Positions 42,744 through 54,142 of a stretch of 64,000 nt of DNA are shown here, piece by piece. The stretch covers positions 124,001-188,000 of the forward strand of contig NZ_JPWF01000010.1 in NCBI RefSeq assembly GCF_003326675.1, given 5' to 3'. Position 1 is the stretch's first letter. The number at the start of each line of letters is the position of its first letter. This DNA comes from Thalassospira profundimaris (lineage in GTDB: Bacteria > Pseudomonadota > Alphaproteobacteria > Rhodospirillales > Thalassospiraceae). The position numbers and the translations under genes were made by a program. The notes below the pieces were generated by a model. It saw nothing but the letters and a program-made list of their open reading frames with translations. It did not search any database and was not told the origin of the DNA.

Positions 42744-43985
42744 ATGCGCTTACGAATGCGTGCTTTTGTCTCTGCGCTGGCCCTGGCAACGGGCATTGCA
42801 ACTGCATCGGTTTCCGTACCGGCCTTTGCCGATCCAGCACCGGATGTCGGCAATTGGCAATCGGTTCTTGATCAGGCACGCGGGCAGACGGTTTACTGGC
42901 ATGCCTGGGGCGGGGAGCCGCGCATTAACGATTATATCGCCTGGGCCGGTGATCAGGTTTTTGAACGTTATGGCGTCAAGGTCGTTCAGGTCAAACTGAC
43001 TGATACCGCCGATGCGGTCACCAAGGTACTGTCAGAAAAGACCGCCGGGGTTAATGACGGCGGGGCGGTTGATATGATCTGGATTAATGGCGAAAACTTT
43101 GCCGCGATGAAACGCAATGAATTGCTGTTTGGTCCGTGGGTCGAAGACACGCCCAACTTTGACTATGTCGATGTCAAAGGCAAGCCGACCGTGGTGAATG
43201 ACTTTACCGTTCCGACCGACGGGCTTGAAGCACCGTGGGGCATGGCGCAGGTCAGTTTCTATTACGACACGGCCAAACTTGATAGCGTGCCGAAATCAGC
43301 ACAAGGTTTGCTGGAATGGCTTGTGAAAAATCCGGGGCGTTTCACCTATCCGCAGCCGCCAAACTATATGGGATCGACTTTCCTGAAGCAGATCCTGACC
43401 GAACTGGTCAAAGACCCCAAGGTATTGCAACAACCCGCAGATGAAGTCGATGCCAAGGCCGTTCTTGAACCGCTTTGGGGATATCTTGAAGATTTGCAGC
43501 CGCTTTTGTGGCGCAATGGACAGGCCTATCCGCAGAACGGGGCGGCGATGCGGACCCTGCTTGGTGATAACGAGGTTGATATCGCATTTTCATTCAGCTC
43601 GGGCGAAGTTTCATCGGCGATCGAGGCGTTCGAGCTTCCTGATACTGTGCGTTCCTATGTGTTTGACAATGGCACGCTGGGCAATACCAACTTTGTTGCC
43701 ATTCCCTATAATGCGTCGGCCAAGGCCGGGGCGGTTGTTCTGGGTGATTTCCTGATGTCACCAGAAGCACAGTTGCGCAAACAGGACCCGCAATATTGGG
43801 GAGCTGATACGGTTTTGGCGATGGATAAACTGCCCGCTGACATGCAGGAAGCCTTTGCCAATCTTGATCTTGGCATTGCGTCCCTGGCACCGGCTGAACG
43901 TGGAACGGTTCTGCCCGAACCCCATCCAAGCTGGATGGAGCTGGTCGAAACCGAATGGCAGAAACATTACGGCGTGGTGCAATAA
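42744..43985 (+). CDS. ABC transporter substrate-binding protein, YnjB-like
   Basis: This 413-residue periplasmic protein has a signal peptide (MRLRMRAFVSALALATGIATASVSVPAFA, cut near residue 29). The mature part, with VYWHAWGGEPRINDYIAWAGDQV, VDMIWINGENFAAMKRN and FSFSSGEVSSAIE, follows E. coli YnjB. Ligand of the YnjBCD system is not established; relatives include thiamine- and iron-type binding proteins. AAGGA lies ten bases before ATG 42744. It is followed after six bases by the permease. Confidence 0.88.
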   Translation: MRLRMRAFVSALALATGIATASVSVPAFADPAPDVGNWQSVLDQARGQTVYWHAWGGEPRINDYIAWAGDQVFERYGVKVVQVKLTDTADAVTKVLSEKTAGVNDGGAVDMIWINGENFAAMKRNELLFGPWVEDTPNFDYVDVKGKPTVVNDFTVPTDGLEAPWGMAQVSFYYDTAKLDSVPKSAQGLLEWLVKNPGRFTYPQPPNYMGSTFLKQILTELVKDPKVLQQPADEVDAKAVLEPLWGYLEDLQPLLWRNGQAYPQNGAAMRTLLGDNEVDIAFSFSSGEVSSAIEAFELPDTVRSYVFDNGTLGNTNFVAIPYNASAKAGAVVLGDFLMSPEAQLRKQDPQYWGADTVLAMDKLPADMQEAFANLDLGIASLAPAERGTVLPEPHPSWMELVETEWQKHYGVVQ

Positions 43986-43991
43986 TCGCGC

Positions 43992-45677
43992 ATGTTGCGA
44001 TTTGTCCCCATCATTACGATTGCCTTTATGATCGGCCCCGTATCTGCCGGGCTGATTGGCACTTTGCTGCCTGCCTTTGGCATTTTACCGGCCCTTGGCG
44101 GGATTGAACCCGGACTTGATCCGTGGATTGCCTTGTTTGACCAACCCGGACTTTGGCAGTCGGTGCGCCTGTCGCTGGTCAATGGTCTTGTTGCCAGTTT
44201 TATCTCGGTTGCGATTGTCATGCTGTTTTGTGCTGCATGGCAGGGGACGGCTGTGTTTCGGGCCATGCAGCGGATATTATCGCCGATCCTGTCCGTGCCC
44301 CATGCAACGGCGGCATTCGGTCTGGCCTTTTTGATTGCGCCATCGGGCTGGATTGCCCGGCTGGTTGCGCAATTTGCCGGTTGGGAACGCCCGCCCGATA
44401 TCGCAATCATTCATGATCCATGGGGTTTGGCGATGATTGCCGGACTGGTTGCCAAGGAAATCCCGTTTCTGTTTTTGATGACACTGGCGGCCCTGCCACA
44501 GGCAGACACCGAACGAACTGCCCAAATAACTGCAACATTGGGCTATGGCCGGATTGCAGGTTGGTTCAAGGCTACATTGCCCCGCATTTACCCCCAAATC
44601 CGGTTGCCGGTTTTGGCCGTACTTGCCTATTCCACCTCGGTTGTTGATGTGGCGATCATTCTGGGACCGACGACGCCCGCGCCGCTTGCGGTTCGGATAT
44701 TGGGCTGGTTATCCGATCCTGATCTTGGTTTGCGCTTTATGGCGTCCAGTGCCGCGATCCTTCAATTGCTTGTTGTCGTTGGGGCGATTGCGATCTGGAT
44801 CGCGGGCGAGCGGATTGTGGCTGTGCTTGGATATGGTTGGGCGCAAAACGGTTGGCGGTTTGCCCGCGATGGCGGGCTTCGGTCCGGTTCAGCCATTTTG
44901 GCGGGGCTTGCCGCCGGTGCGGTGATCCTTGGGCTAGTCATCCTTTTGGTCTGGAGCATTGCGGGTTTTTGGGGTTTTCCCGATATTCTGCCACGCGGTT
45001 TCAGCTTGCGCCTTTGGATGCGTGAATATGATGCGATTGGTCGTCATCTTGGCGCGACGCTTTTAATTGCCATCCCGACTGTTATGATCGCGATTGCGCT
45101 TGTCCTGGGATGTCTCGAACAGGAAACACGCAGCACGCATAAGCCCGGTCGCGGGGCGATGTGGCTTGTTTATTTGCCGCTTCTGGTGCCGCAGATCAGC
45201 TTCATGTTCGGGTTGCAGGTGTTCTTTACCCTGATCGGGTTGGAAAGAACCCTGATATCGGTGGTGGTGGCGCATCTGGTGTTTGTGTTGCCCTATGTGT
45301 TCTTGTCGCTTTCTGATCCGTTTCGCGCCCTTGATCCGCGCTATGGGCAGACGGCATTGTGTCATGGTGCGTCGCCTGCGCGTGTGTTCTGGCAGGTGCG
45401 CCTGCCACTTTTGACCCGTGCGGTTATGACCGCGACGGCGGTCGGGCTGGCGGTGACAGTCGGGCAATATCTGCCAACACTTTTGATCGGTGCCGGACGC
45501 TTTGCCACCGTCACGACCGAGGCCGTGGCACTGGCATCGGGCGGAGACCGGCGGATGATCGGGATTTATGGATTGTTGCAGATGGTTTTGCCATTTGCCG
45601 GATTTGCCTGTGCGTTGCTGATACCGGCAATCCTGTTCCGCCATCGGCGGGGCATGGATGCACAGAACAGGGGATAG
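43992..45677 (+). CDS. ABC transporter permease, fused double-domain, YnjC-like
   Basis: This 561-residue protein contains two permease units in one chain, each with an EAA-type loop: ATLGYGRIAGWFKATLPRIYPQIRLP in the first half and TALCHGASPARVFWQVRLPLLTRAV in the second. About twelve membrane helices are predicted. This duplicated form is the FbpB/ThiP/YnjC layout and makes a complete channel. It lies between the binding protein and ATPase genes in a tight operon. Confidence 0.88.
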   Translation: MLRFVPIITIAFMIGPVSAGLIGTLLPAFGILPALGGIEPGLDPWIALFDQPGLWQSVRLSLVNGLVASFISVAIVMLFCAAWQGTAVFRAMQRILSPILSVPHATAAFGLAFLIAPSGWIARLVAQFAGWERPPDIAIIHDPWGLAMIAGLVAKEIPFLFLMTLAALPQADTERTAQITATLGYGRIAGWFKATLPRIYPQIRLPVLAVLAYSTSVVDVAIILGPTTPAPLAVRILGWLSDPDLGLRFMASSAAILQLLVVVGAIAIWIAGERIVAVLGYGWAQNGWRFARDGGLRSGSAILAGLAAGAVILGLVILLVWSIAGFWGFPDILPRGFSLRLWMREYDAIGRHLGATLLIAIPTVMIAIALVLGCLEQETRSTHKPGRGAMWLVYLPLLVPQISFMFGLQVFFTLIGLERTLISVVVAHLVFVLPYVFLSLSDPFRALDPRYGQTALCHGASPARVFWQVRLPLLTRAVMTATAVGLAVTVGQYLPTLLIGAGRFATVTTEAVALASGGDRRMIGIYGLLQMVLPFAGFACALLIPAILFRHRRGMDAQNRG

Positions 45678-45680
45678 GCG

Positions 45681-46328
45681 ATGGCCGACGGATTAAAAAC
45701 AGGTCTTGCACTTCGCGATGTGCATATCGGTCTTGCCGGTCGGGAACTGGTTGCGGTTGATCTTGTGATTGCGCCGGGCGAAATCGTCACCCTGATGGGG
45801 CCAAGCGGTTCGGGTAAATCAAGCTTGCTGGGGCATATCTGTGGCACCTTGCCCGCGCAGTTTGATGTGTCAGGGCAGGTCATTCTGGATGGTCGGATAC
45901 TTGATGGATGCCCGCCACAGGACCGGCATGTCGGTATTTTGTTTCAGGATGACTTGTTGTTCCCGCATCTTTCGGTTGGCGGCAATCTTGCCTTTGCCTT
46001 GCCCGCATCGATCAAGGGCAAAGACAGCCGGCGGGCACGGGTCGAGGAAGCCCTGAAAAGTGCGGACATGGACGGATTTGCCGATCGAGACCCGGCAACA
46101 TTATCGGGCGGGCAACGTGCACGTGTGGCCCTGATGCGGGTATTGTTGTCCGAGCCCTGTGCGCTTTTGCTTGATGAACCGTTTTCAAAACTTGATAGCG
46201 CATTGCGCGATCAGATCAGGGCCTTTGTTTTTGATCTGTGCCGCAAGAATGGCTTGCCGACCCTGATGGTGACCCATGATCCCGAAGACGGGGCAGCGGC
46301 AGGTGGACGCGTGATCAATCTTGCATAG
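45681..46328 (+). CDS. ABC transporter ATP-binding protein, YnjD-like
   Basis: This 215-residue single ATPase domain has Walker A GPSGSGKSSLL, Q-loop ILFQDDLLFPHLSV, signature LSGGQRARVALMRVLL, Walker B ALLLDEPFSKLD and switch His in LMVTHDPED. It begins three bases after the permease stop. It powers the YnjB/YnjC importer. A weak hairpin, CCCTGTG...CACAGGG (46331-46357), follows without a T-run. Confidence 0.9.
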   Translation: MADGLKTGLALRDVHIGLAGRELVAVDLVIAPGEIVTLMGPSGSGKSSLLGHICGTLPAQFDVSGQVILDGRILDGCPPQDRHVGILFQDDLLFPHLSVGGNLAFALPASIKGKDSRRARVEEALKSADMDGFADRDPATLSGGQRARVALMRVLLSEPCALLLDEPFSKLDSALRDQIRAFVFDLCRKNGLPTLMVTHDPEDGAAAGGRVINLA

Positions 46329-46458
46329 AACCCTGTGATTTATGTCATGGCACAGGGGATCAAATTTGCTGGTATTGCCGGGGGTTTGGTCGTAATAGCA
46401 ACTCACCGCAAAAGAATTGTCTTGGGCCCGAGACGTTAAATCACAAGGCCCGTGCGGC

Positions 46459-47028
46459 ATGGAGAATGTGGTGATGTTCCCTGAAGAAATGTATGCTGTT
46501 GTCCCGAATGCGCTCGATACTGAAACCTGTGATCGTCTGATCGAAGGGTTCGCCCACGAGATGGATGAAGGCGGTCTGGTCCAGGGGCAAACCGCAACCC
46601 ATATCCGCCGTTCGAAAATCACCTGGTTCAATGAAACACAGGAACCGGTCGTGTCCCGCCGGATCATTGATCTGGTGGCCGATGTGAACCGCAATGTGTT
46701 TGATTTCGGCCTGACCGACTTTGCCGAGGACGCCCAGATTGCCTGCTATGCAGGGGACTTGCGCGGTCATTATGACTGGCACAGCGATGTTGGTGCATCC
46801 GAAGTCGCACGTCGTCGCAAACTGACCATGGTGATCCAGCTTTCTGAACCTGATCAGTATGAAGGCGGGCAATTGCAATTAAACCCGGCGGGGCATTTCA
46901 TTGATGCGCCGATGGAACGCGGATCTGCGATCTTCTTTCCTAGCTTTGTTCTGCACCGGGTTGCCCCGACCACCGCGGGCCTTCGTTATTCCCTGACCCA
47001 GTGGGTGCATGGAAATCCGTTCCGCTGA
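46459..47028 (+). CDS. 2-oxoglutarate/Fe(II)-dependent oxygenase
   Basis: This 189-residue cupin-fold oxygenase is of the prolyl-4-hydroxylase (P4Hc) type. Iron ligands are His108 and Asp110 in GHYDWHSD and His166 in SFVLHRVAP. Arg176 in GLRYSLTQWVHG should hold 2-oxoglutarate. It resembles PiuC-like and phage-type Fe(II) hydroxylases, but the substrate (protein or small molecule) is unknown. It follows the YnjBCD-like operon by 130 bases on the same strand. ATG 46474, with GGAG nine bases upstream, is an alternative start. Confidence 0.87.
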   Translation: MENVVMFPEEMYAVVPNALDTETCDRLIEGFAHEMDEGGLVQGQTATHIRRSKITWFNETQEPVVSRRIIDLVADVNRNVFDFGLTDFAEDAQIACYAGDLRGHYDWHSDVGASEVARRRKLTMVIQLSEPDQYEGGQLQLNPAGHFIDAPMERGSAIFFPSFVLHRVAPTTAGLRYSLTQWVHGNPFR

Positions 47029-47059
47029 TCAGGAATAAGGCGTCTTGAAGGGGATGGGC

Positions 47060-47461
47060 CTAGTAGCGTTCCAGACGATCAAGCAGGCGCGGGTTGCCCC
47101 ATTTTGGCTGACGGTCTTCAAGGGCGGTTTCGTGATGGAAGACCTGATCATTATCCGCAGTCTGTTTGTCAAGCCGCAAGCTGATCCAGCGCGGGACCAG
47201 TTCGTTATTGAAATCATCCATCAAAAGAACGGCAGCGGCTTCGAAGCTGTCAAAGGCGATGCTTGATACCTCGGCGTAATATTCTGCCAAACTGTCAGTT
47301 TTAAGGATCAGCCGGTCAGGCACATAGCGCAATGTCATGCGCGCCGGAAAGACGTTTTCAGCACCGGTCAGATTGCTTTGCAACGTCACAACATAGTCCA
47401 CCTGCGGACCGGGATTGGCTTCGGTCAGGATCAGGTTTCGGCGTTGATAGATTTCCAGCAT
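47060..47461 (-). CDS. Conserved protein of unknown function
   Basis: This 133-residue soluble protein starts MLEIYQRRNLILTEANPGPQVDYVVTLQ and continues in beta-rich sequence (FPARMTLRYVPDRLILKTDSL), then a short helical part and a charged C-terminus. I do not recognise the family. Natural composition and its clean fit between a convergent oxygenase gene and a divergent gene support coding. Confidence 0.6.
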   Translation of the reverse strand: MLEIYQRRNLILTEANPGPQVDYVVTLQSNLTGAENVFPARMTLRYVPDRLILKTDSLAEYYAEVSSIAFDSFEAAAVLLMDDFNNELVPRWISLRLDKQTADNDQVFHHETALEDRQPKWGNPRLLDRLERY

Positions 47462-47628
47462 GACGTTGAACCGTTCTTATGTTTCCAGATCAATCAGGAT
47501 ACGCCTGTGTCCAGATCAGGAAAAGCATTCATTTGCCTTTCCCAAGGTGACGAAATTAACAATTTGTCCTTGTGTATCAGCAAGCTGCCCCCACGTTTAA
47601 GGCATTGGAACGGTCGCAAGGGGGCGGC

Positions 47629-48504
47629 ATGAACGTGCAGAGGCGCATCTTGGCTGCTGTGGTCGCGATCGGGATTTGCATTGTCTTGATCGCAGGCAAA
47701 CAGGCGCATGCAGAAGTTTTTCGCCTGGCGATCCTGCATGGTGATGTCGAAGTTTTTGATTATGAAATCGGGGTCGTTAAGCTGGCACTGGAATATGCCG
47801 ATGGCGATCATCAGCTTGAACTGGTTCTGTTACCGCGCACACCGCAGGAACGCCTGTTGCGATTGATGGAAGACGGGACCGAAATCAATGTGTTCTTCAC
47901 CGGGCACAGTCCCGCCCGCGAACAGCATTTTCTTCAGGTCGATTTCCCGATGACCCGTGGTTTGCTGGGCAACCGGATTTTCATCACGCGCCCTGATATG
48001 CTTTCCGCCCTTCAGCGGGTTGAAACATTGGATGACCTGAAACAGTTCAGTGTTGGTTCGGGTACTGATTGGCCTGATACGACCGTGTTTCGCGAAAACG
48101 GCTTTAACGTCGTATCAAGCACCTATGCCAATCTTTGGAAGATGCTTGAAAATGAACGGTTTGATATTTTTAACCGTGGCATTCACGAAGCATTTGTCGA
48201 AATCGAACAGCAGCGTGACCAAGGCCGCGATCTGGTGATCGATCATTCGGTTCAGGTGATCTATCCGTTTGATTATTTTCTGTATGTCAATCGGACCGAC
48301 ACGCGCCGCCATGCGATCCTGACCCAAGGATTGCAGCGGGCCCATGCAAGTGGCGCGTTTGACAGCTATTTCAACAAGCACCCGATGATCAAACGTGTAC
48401 TTGAGGACAGCAAGATGTCGGAACGCAAACATTTCATGATTGATAATCCCGGCATGTCCGAACGATTGCGCAATCTTCCATCGGATTATTGGCGGGTGTT
48501 CTAG
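47629..48504 (+). CDS. Periplasmic solute-binding-like protein (SBP type 3-like)
   Basis: This 291-residue protein has a signal peptide (VQRRILAAVVAIGICIVLIAGKQAHA, cut near residue 28). The mature fold resembles the type 3 periplasmic binding proteins used as sensors or enzymes rather than transport parts. LALEYADGDHQLELVLLPRTPQERLLRLMEDGTEIN resembles the first lobe, and YPFDYFLYVNRTDTRRHAILTQGLQRAHASGAFDSYFNKHP the hinge and C-terminal lobe. No transporter genes adjoin it, so ligand and role are open. It ends 15 bases from the convergent FliK-like gene. Confidence 0.75.
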   Translation: MNVQRRILAAVVAIGICIVLIAGKQAHAEVFRLAILHGDVEVFDYEIGVVKLALEYADGDHQLELVLLPRTPQERLLRLMEDGTEINVFFTGHSPAREQHFLQVDFPMTRGLLGNRIFITRPDMLSALQRVETLDDLKQFSVGSGTDWPDTTVFRENGFNVVSSTYANLWKMLENERFDIFNRGIHEAFVEIEQQRDQGRDLVIDHSVQVIYPFDYFLYVNRTDTRRHAILTQGLQRAHASGAFDSYFNKHPMIKRVLEDSKMSERKHFMIDNPGMSERLRNLPSDYWRVF

Positions 48505-48519
48505 GCAGATATTGCGGGA

Positions 48520-50097
48520 TTACGCTTCGATGCCATGATGGGAATTTGGTCCGCCGCTGTCGGCAGATGGCGCGATATGGACAAAGCGCGAACCATCCTG
48601 AAACAGGATATGGCCGCTATAGCCGGAAATTTGCAATGCCTCGCGGAAGATGCCACGAATGTCGTCGCGGTTATGTGATTGAAGTGGATTTTCCGTGCGA
48701 ATGATCAGATCAAACTTGCTGTCTTCGCCTTTGACCAGTCCGTCCAGTTGGGTATGGCCCACTTCGCTAAAGGACAGATCAAGCAAGAAACGCGTGCCCT
48801 GATCGTCCTTTTTCTCGGCATCTTCGTCCCGGTCCCCGTGACGCCAGCCCAATTGCACCTGTTCAATCTTGCCACCCATATTGAACGGCATCGCCATCAC
48901 GCGCCAGCCATCCGGGCGTTCGTCAGCAGCCATGGCGCGCAACTGGCCAAAGTCACCTTCAAGTCGTTTCAGCCCGCCACCATCTGCTTCGGAAAGGGAT
49001 GACAGGCTGTTGGCGGCACGATCCCCGATCAAGCCCCGTAAGCCGCCTTTGGTACCGGTCATGGCCGCAAAGAAGAACATCATGGTGGTGGTCATCTTCG
49101 GACCGGGTTGGGGCAGGTTGTTCAAAAGCGTCATGGCCGCACCGGGGTCGTGCTGTTGCAATGCGTGAACCGCCTTTTGCAAACTGTCCCAATCATGGGT
49201 CAGGGCGGCATTCTGGCCGCGCAGGATCAAATCTGCCTCGGTCATGGGCATGGATGTCGCAACACGCCCGCTGCCCGTGGCATCGACGCTAAAGGATAAG
49301 GTGGCACCTGTTGGGGCCGGAACCGGCAATTTGATACCGACAACGCCCGCAGAAGTGCGAAGTGCGGTAAAGCCCTGCGGTAACATGCGCGCTTCGGCGC
49401 TATCTGTTGGCAAGACCGTGCCCGTCAGCAGCAGGGTCGTTCCCGGCAAGGCAGCCTGGCCACCGGGTAGTGGCGCGCCAGTCCCGGCCAGCACCCCGCC
49501 AGTCGCCCCGGCGGTGGTGGCGTTCAGAACATTCGCCGCCTGTTGACCCGTAACCGTGCCTTGGCCCAGAAAGATCACCTGTGTCTGGCTTCCTGCCGGT
49601 AACTGGGTGCCATTTGGCATATTAAGGATGGTGGTCGTCACCGCGTTAAATGTCTGACCCGGTGTAAGTGTAGTCGTACCGATATTCCCGGCGGCAAGGT
49701 TGCCAGAAGCCCCCGAAGAGCCGGGCATCAATGTTTGGGGAAGGAGTTGCAACCGCAAACCATCCGCTGCATTGCCAGAACCGGCATTTGATGTGGGGAG
49801 CCGTGCCCAAAGCAAATCGCCCAGATTACCGGGCAGTGGTGTGGGAACCTTGACGGTTACCTGCCCAAGGGCGGTGGCAAGGGTCAGTTGATTGCCGGAC
49901 TGGGATTGTACGGACGCCTGCAACAGTGTTTCGACCGGCAACTTCGCCAGTGCGGCGGCAACCTGTGCGGATGTCGAGGAGGTAACAGTTGCTGTGACCT
50001 GTGCGGGAACAGAGCCCTGTTGTCCGGCAGTGCCGCCCGCCGAGGCCTGACTACCGACCGGGGTGCCCGATGATATGGCCTGTGGCGGAAGGGTCAT
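48520..50097 (-). CDS. FliK-like protein with a hook-length-control C-terminal domain
   Basis: This 525-residue protein is Gly/Thr/Gln/Pro-rich over the first 300 residues. The C-terminal 150 residues (RFLLDLSFSEVGHTQLDGLVKGEDSKFDLIIRTENPLQSHNRDDIRGIFREALQISGYSG) look like the C-terminal domain of FliK. A separate, more typical fliK lies at 63080. This one is the last gene of the flhA-flhF-flhG unit, six bases after flhG. It may be a second ruler-type protein, or a flagellar protein of unknown role that shares the fold. Annotation as FliK itself is not secure. Confidence 0.7.
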   Translation of the reverse strand: MTLPPQAISSGTPVGSQASAGGTAGQQGSVPAQVTATVTSSTSAQVAAALAKLPVETLLQASVQSQSGNQLTLATALGQVTVKVPTPLPGNLGDLLWARLPTSNAGSGNAADGLRLQLLPQTLMPGSSGASGNLAAGNIGTTTLTPGQTFNAVTTTILNMPNGTQLPAGSQTQVIFLGQGTVTGQQAANVLNATTAGATGGVLAGTGAPLPGGQAALPGTTLLLTGTVLPTDSAEARMLPQGFTALRTSAGVVGIKLPVPAPTGATLSFSVDATGSGRVATSMPMTEADLILRGQNAALTHDWDSLQKAVHALQQHDPGAAMTLLNNLPQPGPKMTTTMMFFFAAMTGTKGGLRGLIGDRAANSLSSLSEADGGGLKRLEGDFGQLRAMAADERPDGWRVMAMPFNMGGKIEQVQLGWRHGDRDEDAEKKDDQGTRFLLDLSFSEVGHTQLDGLVKGEDSKFDLIIRTENPLQSHNRDDIRGIFREALQISGYSGHILFQDGSRFVHIAPSADSGGPNSHHGIEA

Positions 50098-50103
50098 GAC
50101 AGA

Positions 50104-50892
50104 TTACTCCGTCAAAAGGATTTGGGCGATGGCCTCGATATCCTGGGCGGCATCGCAATTCGGATGGCGGGTCAAAAGCGGGGTCTGGTTGCGGATGCAT
50201 TCAGATACACGCGCATCGGCCCGGATCACACCAAGCAGCGGCGGCGAAATTTTGAGGAAGCCCTCGCACGCTTTCAGAAGCTTGTTATAGATCGCCTGAC
50301 CTTCCTTTTTGTCCTTTGCCATATTGATCACAACCCGGATGTCGGTTTTGGGACGCGCCATATGGGTGATCTTGATAAAGGCATAGGCATCGGTCAGCGA
50401 CGTCGGATCGCCATTGGTGATGACAATCACGGTATTGGCAAGGCCGGTCATCTGACGCACGCCCTGATCCACGCCCGCACCAAGGTCGATCAGGACCTTG
50501 TCATAGGATTTCCCGGTTTGCAGAAGTTCATCTGAAAGCGCCTGCAAACGGCTTGCCGGAAGGTTGGCAAGGCTTCCCGAACCACTGCGACCAGCAATGA
50601 TATCAAAATCACCATCCGGGAAATGGGTAATGGCGTCTTTCAGGCTGATACGGCCGGAAATCACGCCGCCCAGATCATGCTTGGGCATCAGGCCAAGCTG
50701 GATATCGATGTTTGCAAGACCAAGATCGCCATCAAACAGCAGCGCCTTGTGCCCTTCGAGTACCATCGCATGGGTCAGGGTAATGGAAAACCAGGTCTTG
50801 CCCACGCCGCCTTTACCAGATGCGACAGCAAGAACATTGCGGCCTCTGGTACGCGGGGCAGTTTTGGATGCGGCATCAGACTTGGTAGTCAT
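50104..50892 (-). CDS. flhG: Flagellar number regulator FlhG (MinD-like ATPase)
   Basis: This 262-residue MinD/ParA-family ATPase has the deviant Walker A KGGVGKT at residues 27-33, switch region LLFDGDLGLANIDIQLGL and VLIDLGAGVDQGVRQM. It limits flagellar number together with FlhF. The N-terminus (MTTKSDAASKTAPRTRGRN) lacks the DQAxxLR motif that activates FlhF GTPase in other bacteria. The start codon overlaps the flhF stop by four bases, which rules out the longer upstream frame. Confidence 0.9.
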   Translation of the reverse strand: MTTKSDAASKTAPRTRGRNVLAVASGKGGVGKTWFSITLTHAMVLEGHKALLFDGDLGLANIDIQLGLMPKHDLGGVISGRISLKDAITHFPDGDFDIIAGRSGSGSLANLPASRLQALSDELLQTGKSYDKVLIDLGAGVDQGVRQMTGLANTVIVITNGDPTSLTDAYAFIKITHMARPKTDIRVVINMAKDKKEGQAIYNKLLKACEGFLKISPPLLGVIRADARVSECIRNQTPLLTRHPNCDAAQDIEAIAQILLTE

Positions 50893-51869
50893 TTCACGAC
50901 CTCGGAGAAGCTCGGTTTCGCGGTTTTGGCGCGATTGGACGGTATCAGAAGTTTTGCCAGGGCAAGGGGACTTAGGGCAGTGAGCCCGTCCGCAACCTGG
51001 GCAGTCATACTGACATTGCAAAGGGAAAGATTTCCTGAATCTGCACCGTATAGCGCACCGCCAAGGCGGGCAGCAACATCAAGACGCGAAATCATCACGC
51101 GTGTTGCACCACCATCGGCAAAGGCATTGGCGATATCAGCAGATTCATCAGCATCAATTCCCGCCGGGTTCACCAGGATCGGTTCACTCGGGATAGCTTT
51201 CATGAATTCACAAAGCGTGCCAATCTCGGTTTCCAGATACGGATTGCAGCTTGCGGTATCAATCAGGATCACATCGGCATCGCGAATATCGGCAAATCTG
51301 GATTTCAGTTCGTCCGGTGATTTCGCCTGAAGCAGATCGACCTTGAGAATACGGGTGAACGCTTCGAGCTGCGCAATCCCGCCTGCACGTTTGTAATCGG
51401 TTGAAAGAACAGCAACTTTGCGTTTCTTCATCACCGCACGCGCCGCCGTCTTGGCAACAGCAAGGGTTTTGCCAGAACCCGGTGGACCAACAAAGGCCAG
51501 CGCACGGGGCGTATTCTTTTCCGGAAGCGGCGAGAAATCGAAAATTTCATCAAGTGCACCGGCCAGCAATTGCTGGGCAGAAGCCGCCGCTGTTTCGCGT
51601 GCCATGATATCACACAGGCGGATACGCAACCGTTCCGGCAAATTGTGCCGCGTTAAGGCTTCTTCGGCGGTATCAAGCTGTTCTTGCAGGGCCGGGGCCG
51701 GGGACAGGTCTTCTTCGAAATCCGGGTCGCGATCAAGGGCCGCAGTCAGGCGAACGCCGCTGCCCGGGATGTCCTGTGTGGACACGATGATGGCATCGGA
51801 TCCCATATGCTCTTTAACGAGCGCCATGGCCTCGGTCATGGTGGGGGCGGTAAAGGTCTTAAGACGCAT
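50889..51869 (-). CDS. flhF: Flagellar placement GTPase-like protein FlhF
   Basis: This is a 326-residue SRP-type GTPase relative. It opens MRLKTFTAPTMTEAMALVKEHMGSDAIIVST, the FlhF B-domain start, and has P-loop GPPGSGKT at 128-135. The switch motif reads DTASC (204-208) where active SRP GTPases have DTAG(R/Q), and the guanine-specificity motif reads SRLD (261-264) in place of TKxD. GTP hydrolysis or nucleotide specificity may therefore be altered. FlhF sets where the flagellum is built. It lies 18 bases after flhA. Confidence 0.9.
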   Translation of the reverse strand: MRLKTFTAPTMTEAMALVKEHMGSDAIIVSTQDIPGSGVRLTAALDRDPDFEEDLSPAPALQEQLDTAEEALTRHNLPERLRIRLCDIMARETAAASAQQLLAGALDEIFDFSPLPEKNTPRALAFVGPPGSGKTLAVAKTAARAVMKKRKVAVLSTDYKRAGGIAQLEAFTRILKVDLLQAKSPDELKSRFADIRDADVILIDTASCNPYLETEIGTLCEFMKAIPSEPILVNPAGIDADESADIANAFADGGATRVMISRLDVAARLGGALYGADSGNLSLCNVSMTAQVADGLTALSPLALAKLLIPSNRAKTAKPSFSEVVK

Positions 51870-51887
51870 TTATCTCCTCCTCCATCA

Positions 51888-54050
<2,163 letters not shown>

Positions 54051-54142
54051 GGTGTTTGCTTGTTATCCTGTTGTTTGCTTTGTGTCGTTTGCGCTTTTGT
54101 CGGTTCCCTATGATATGGGGCGCATGCGACAGGATGTCATGT

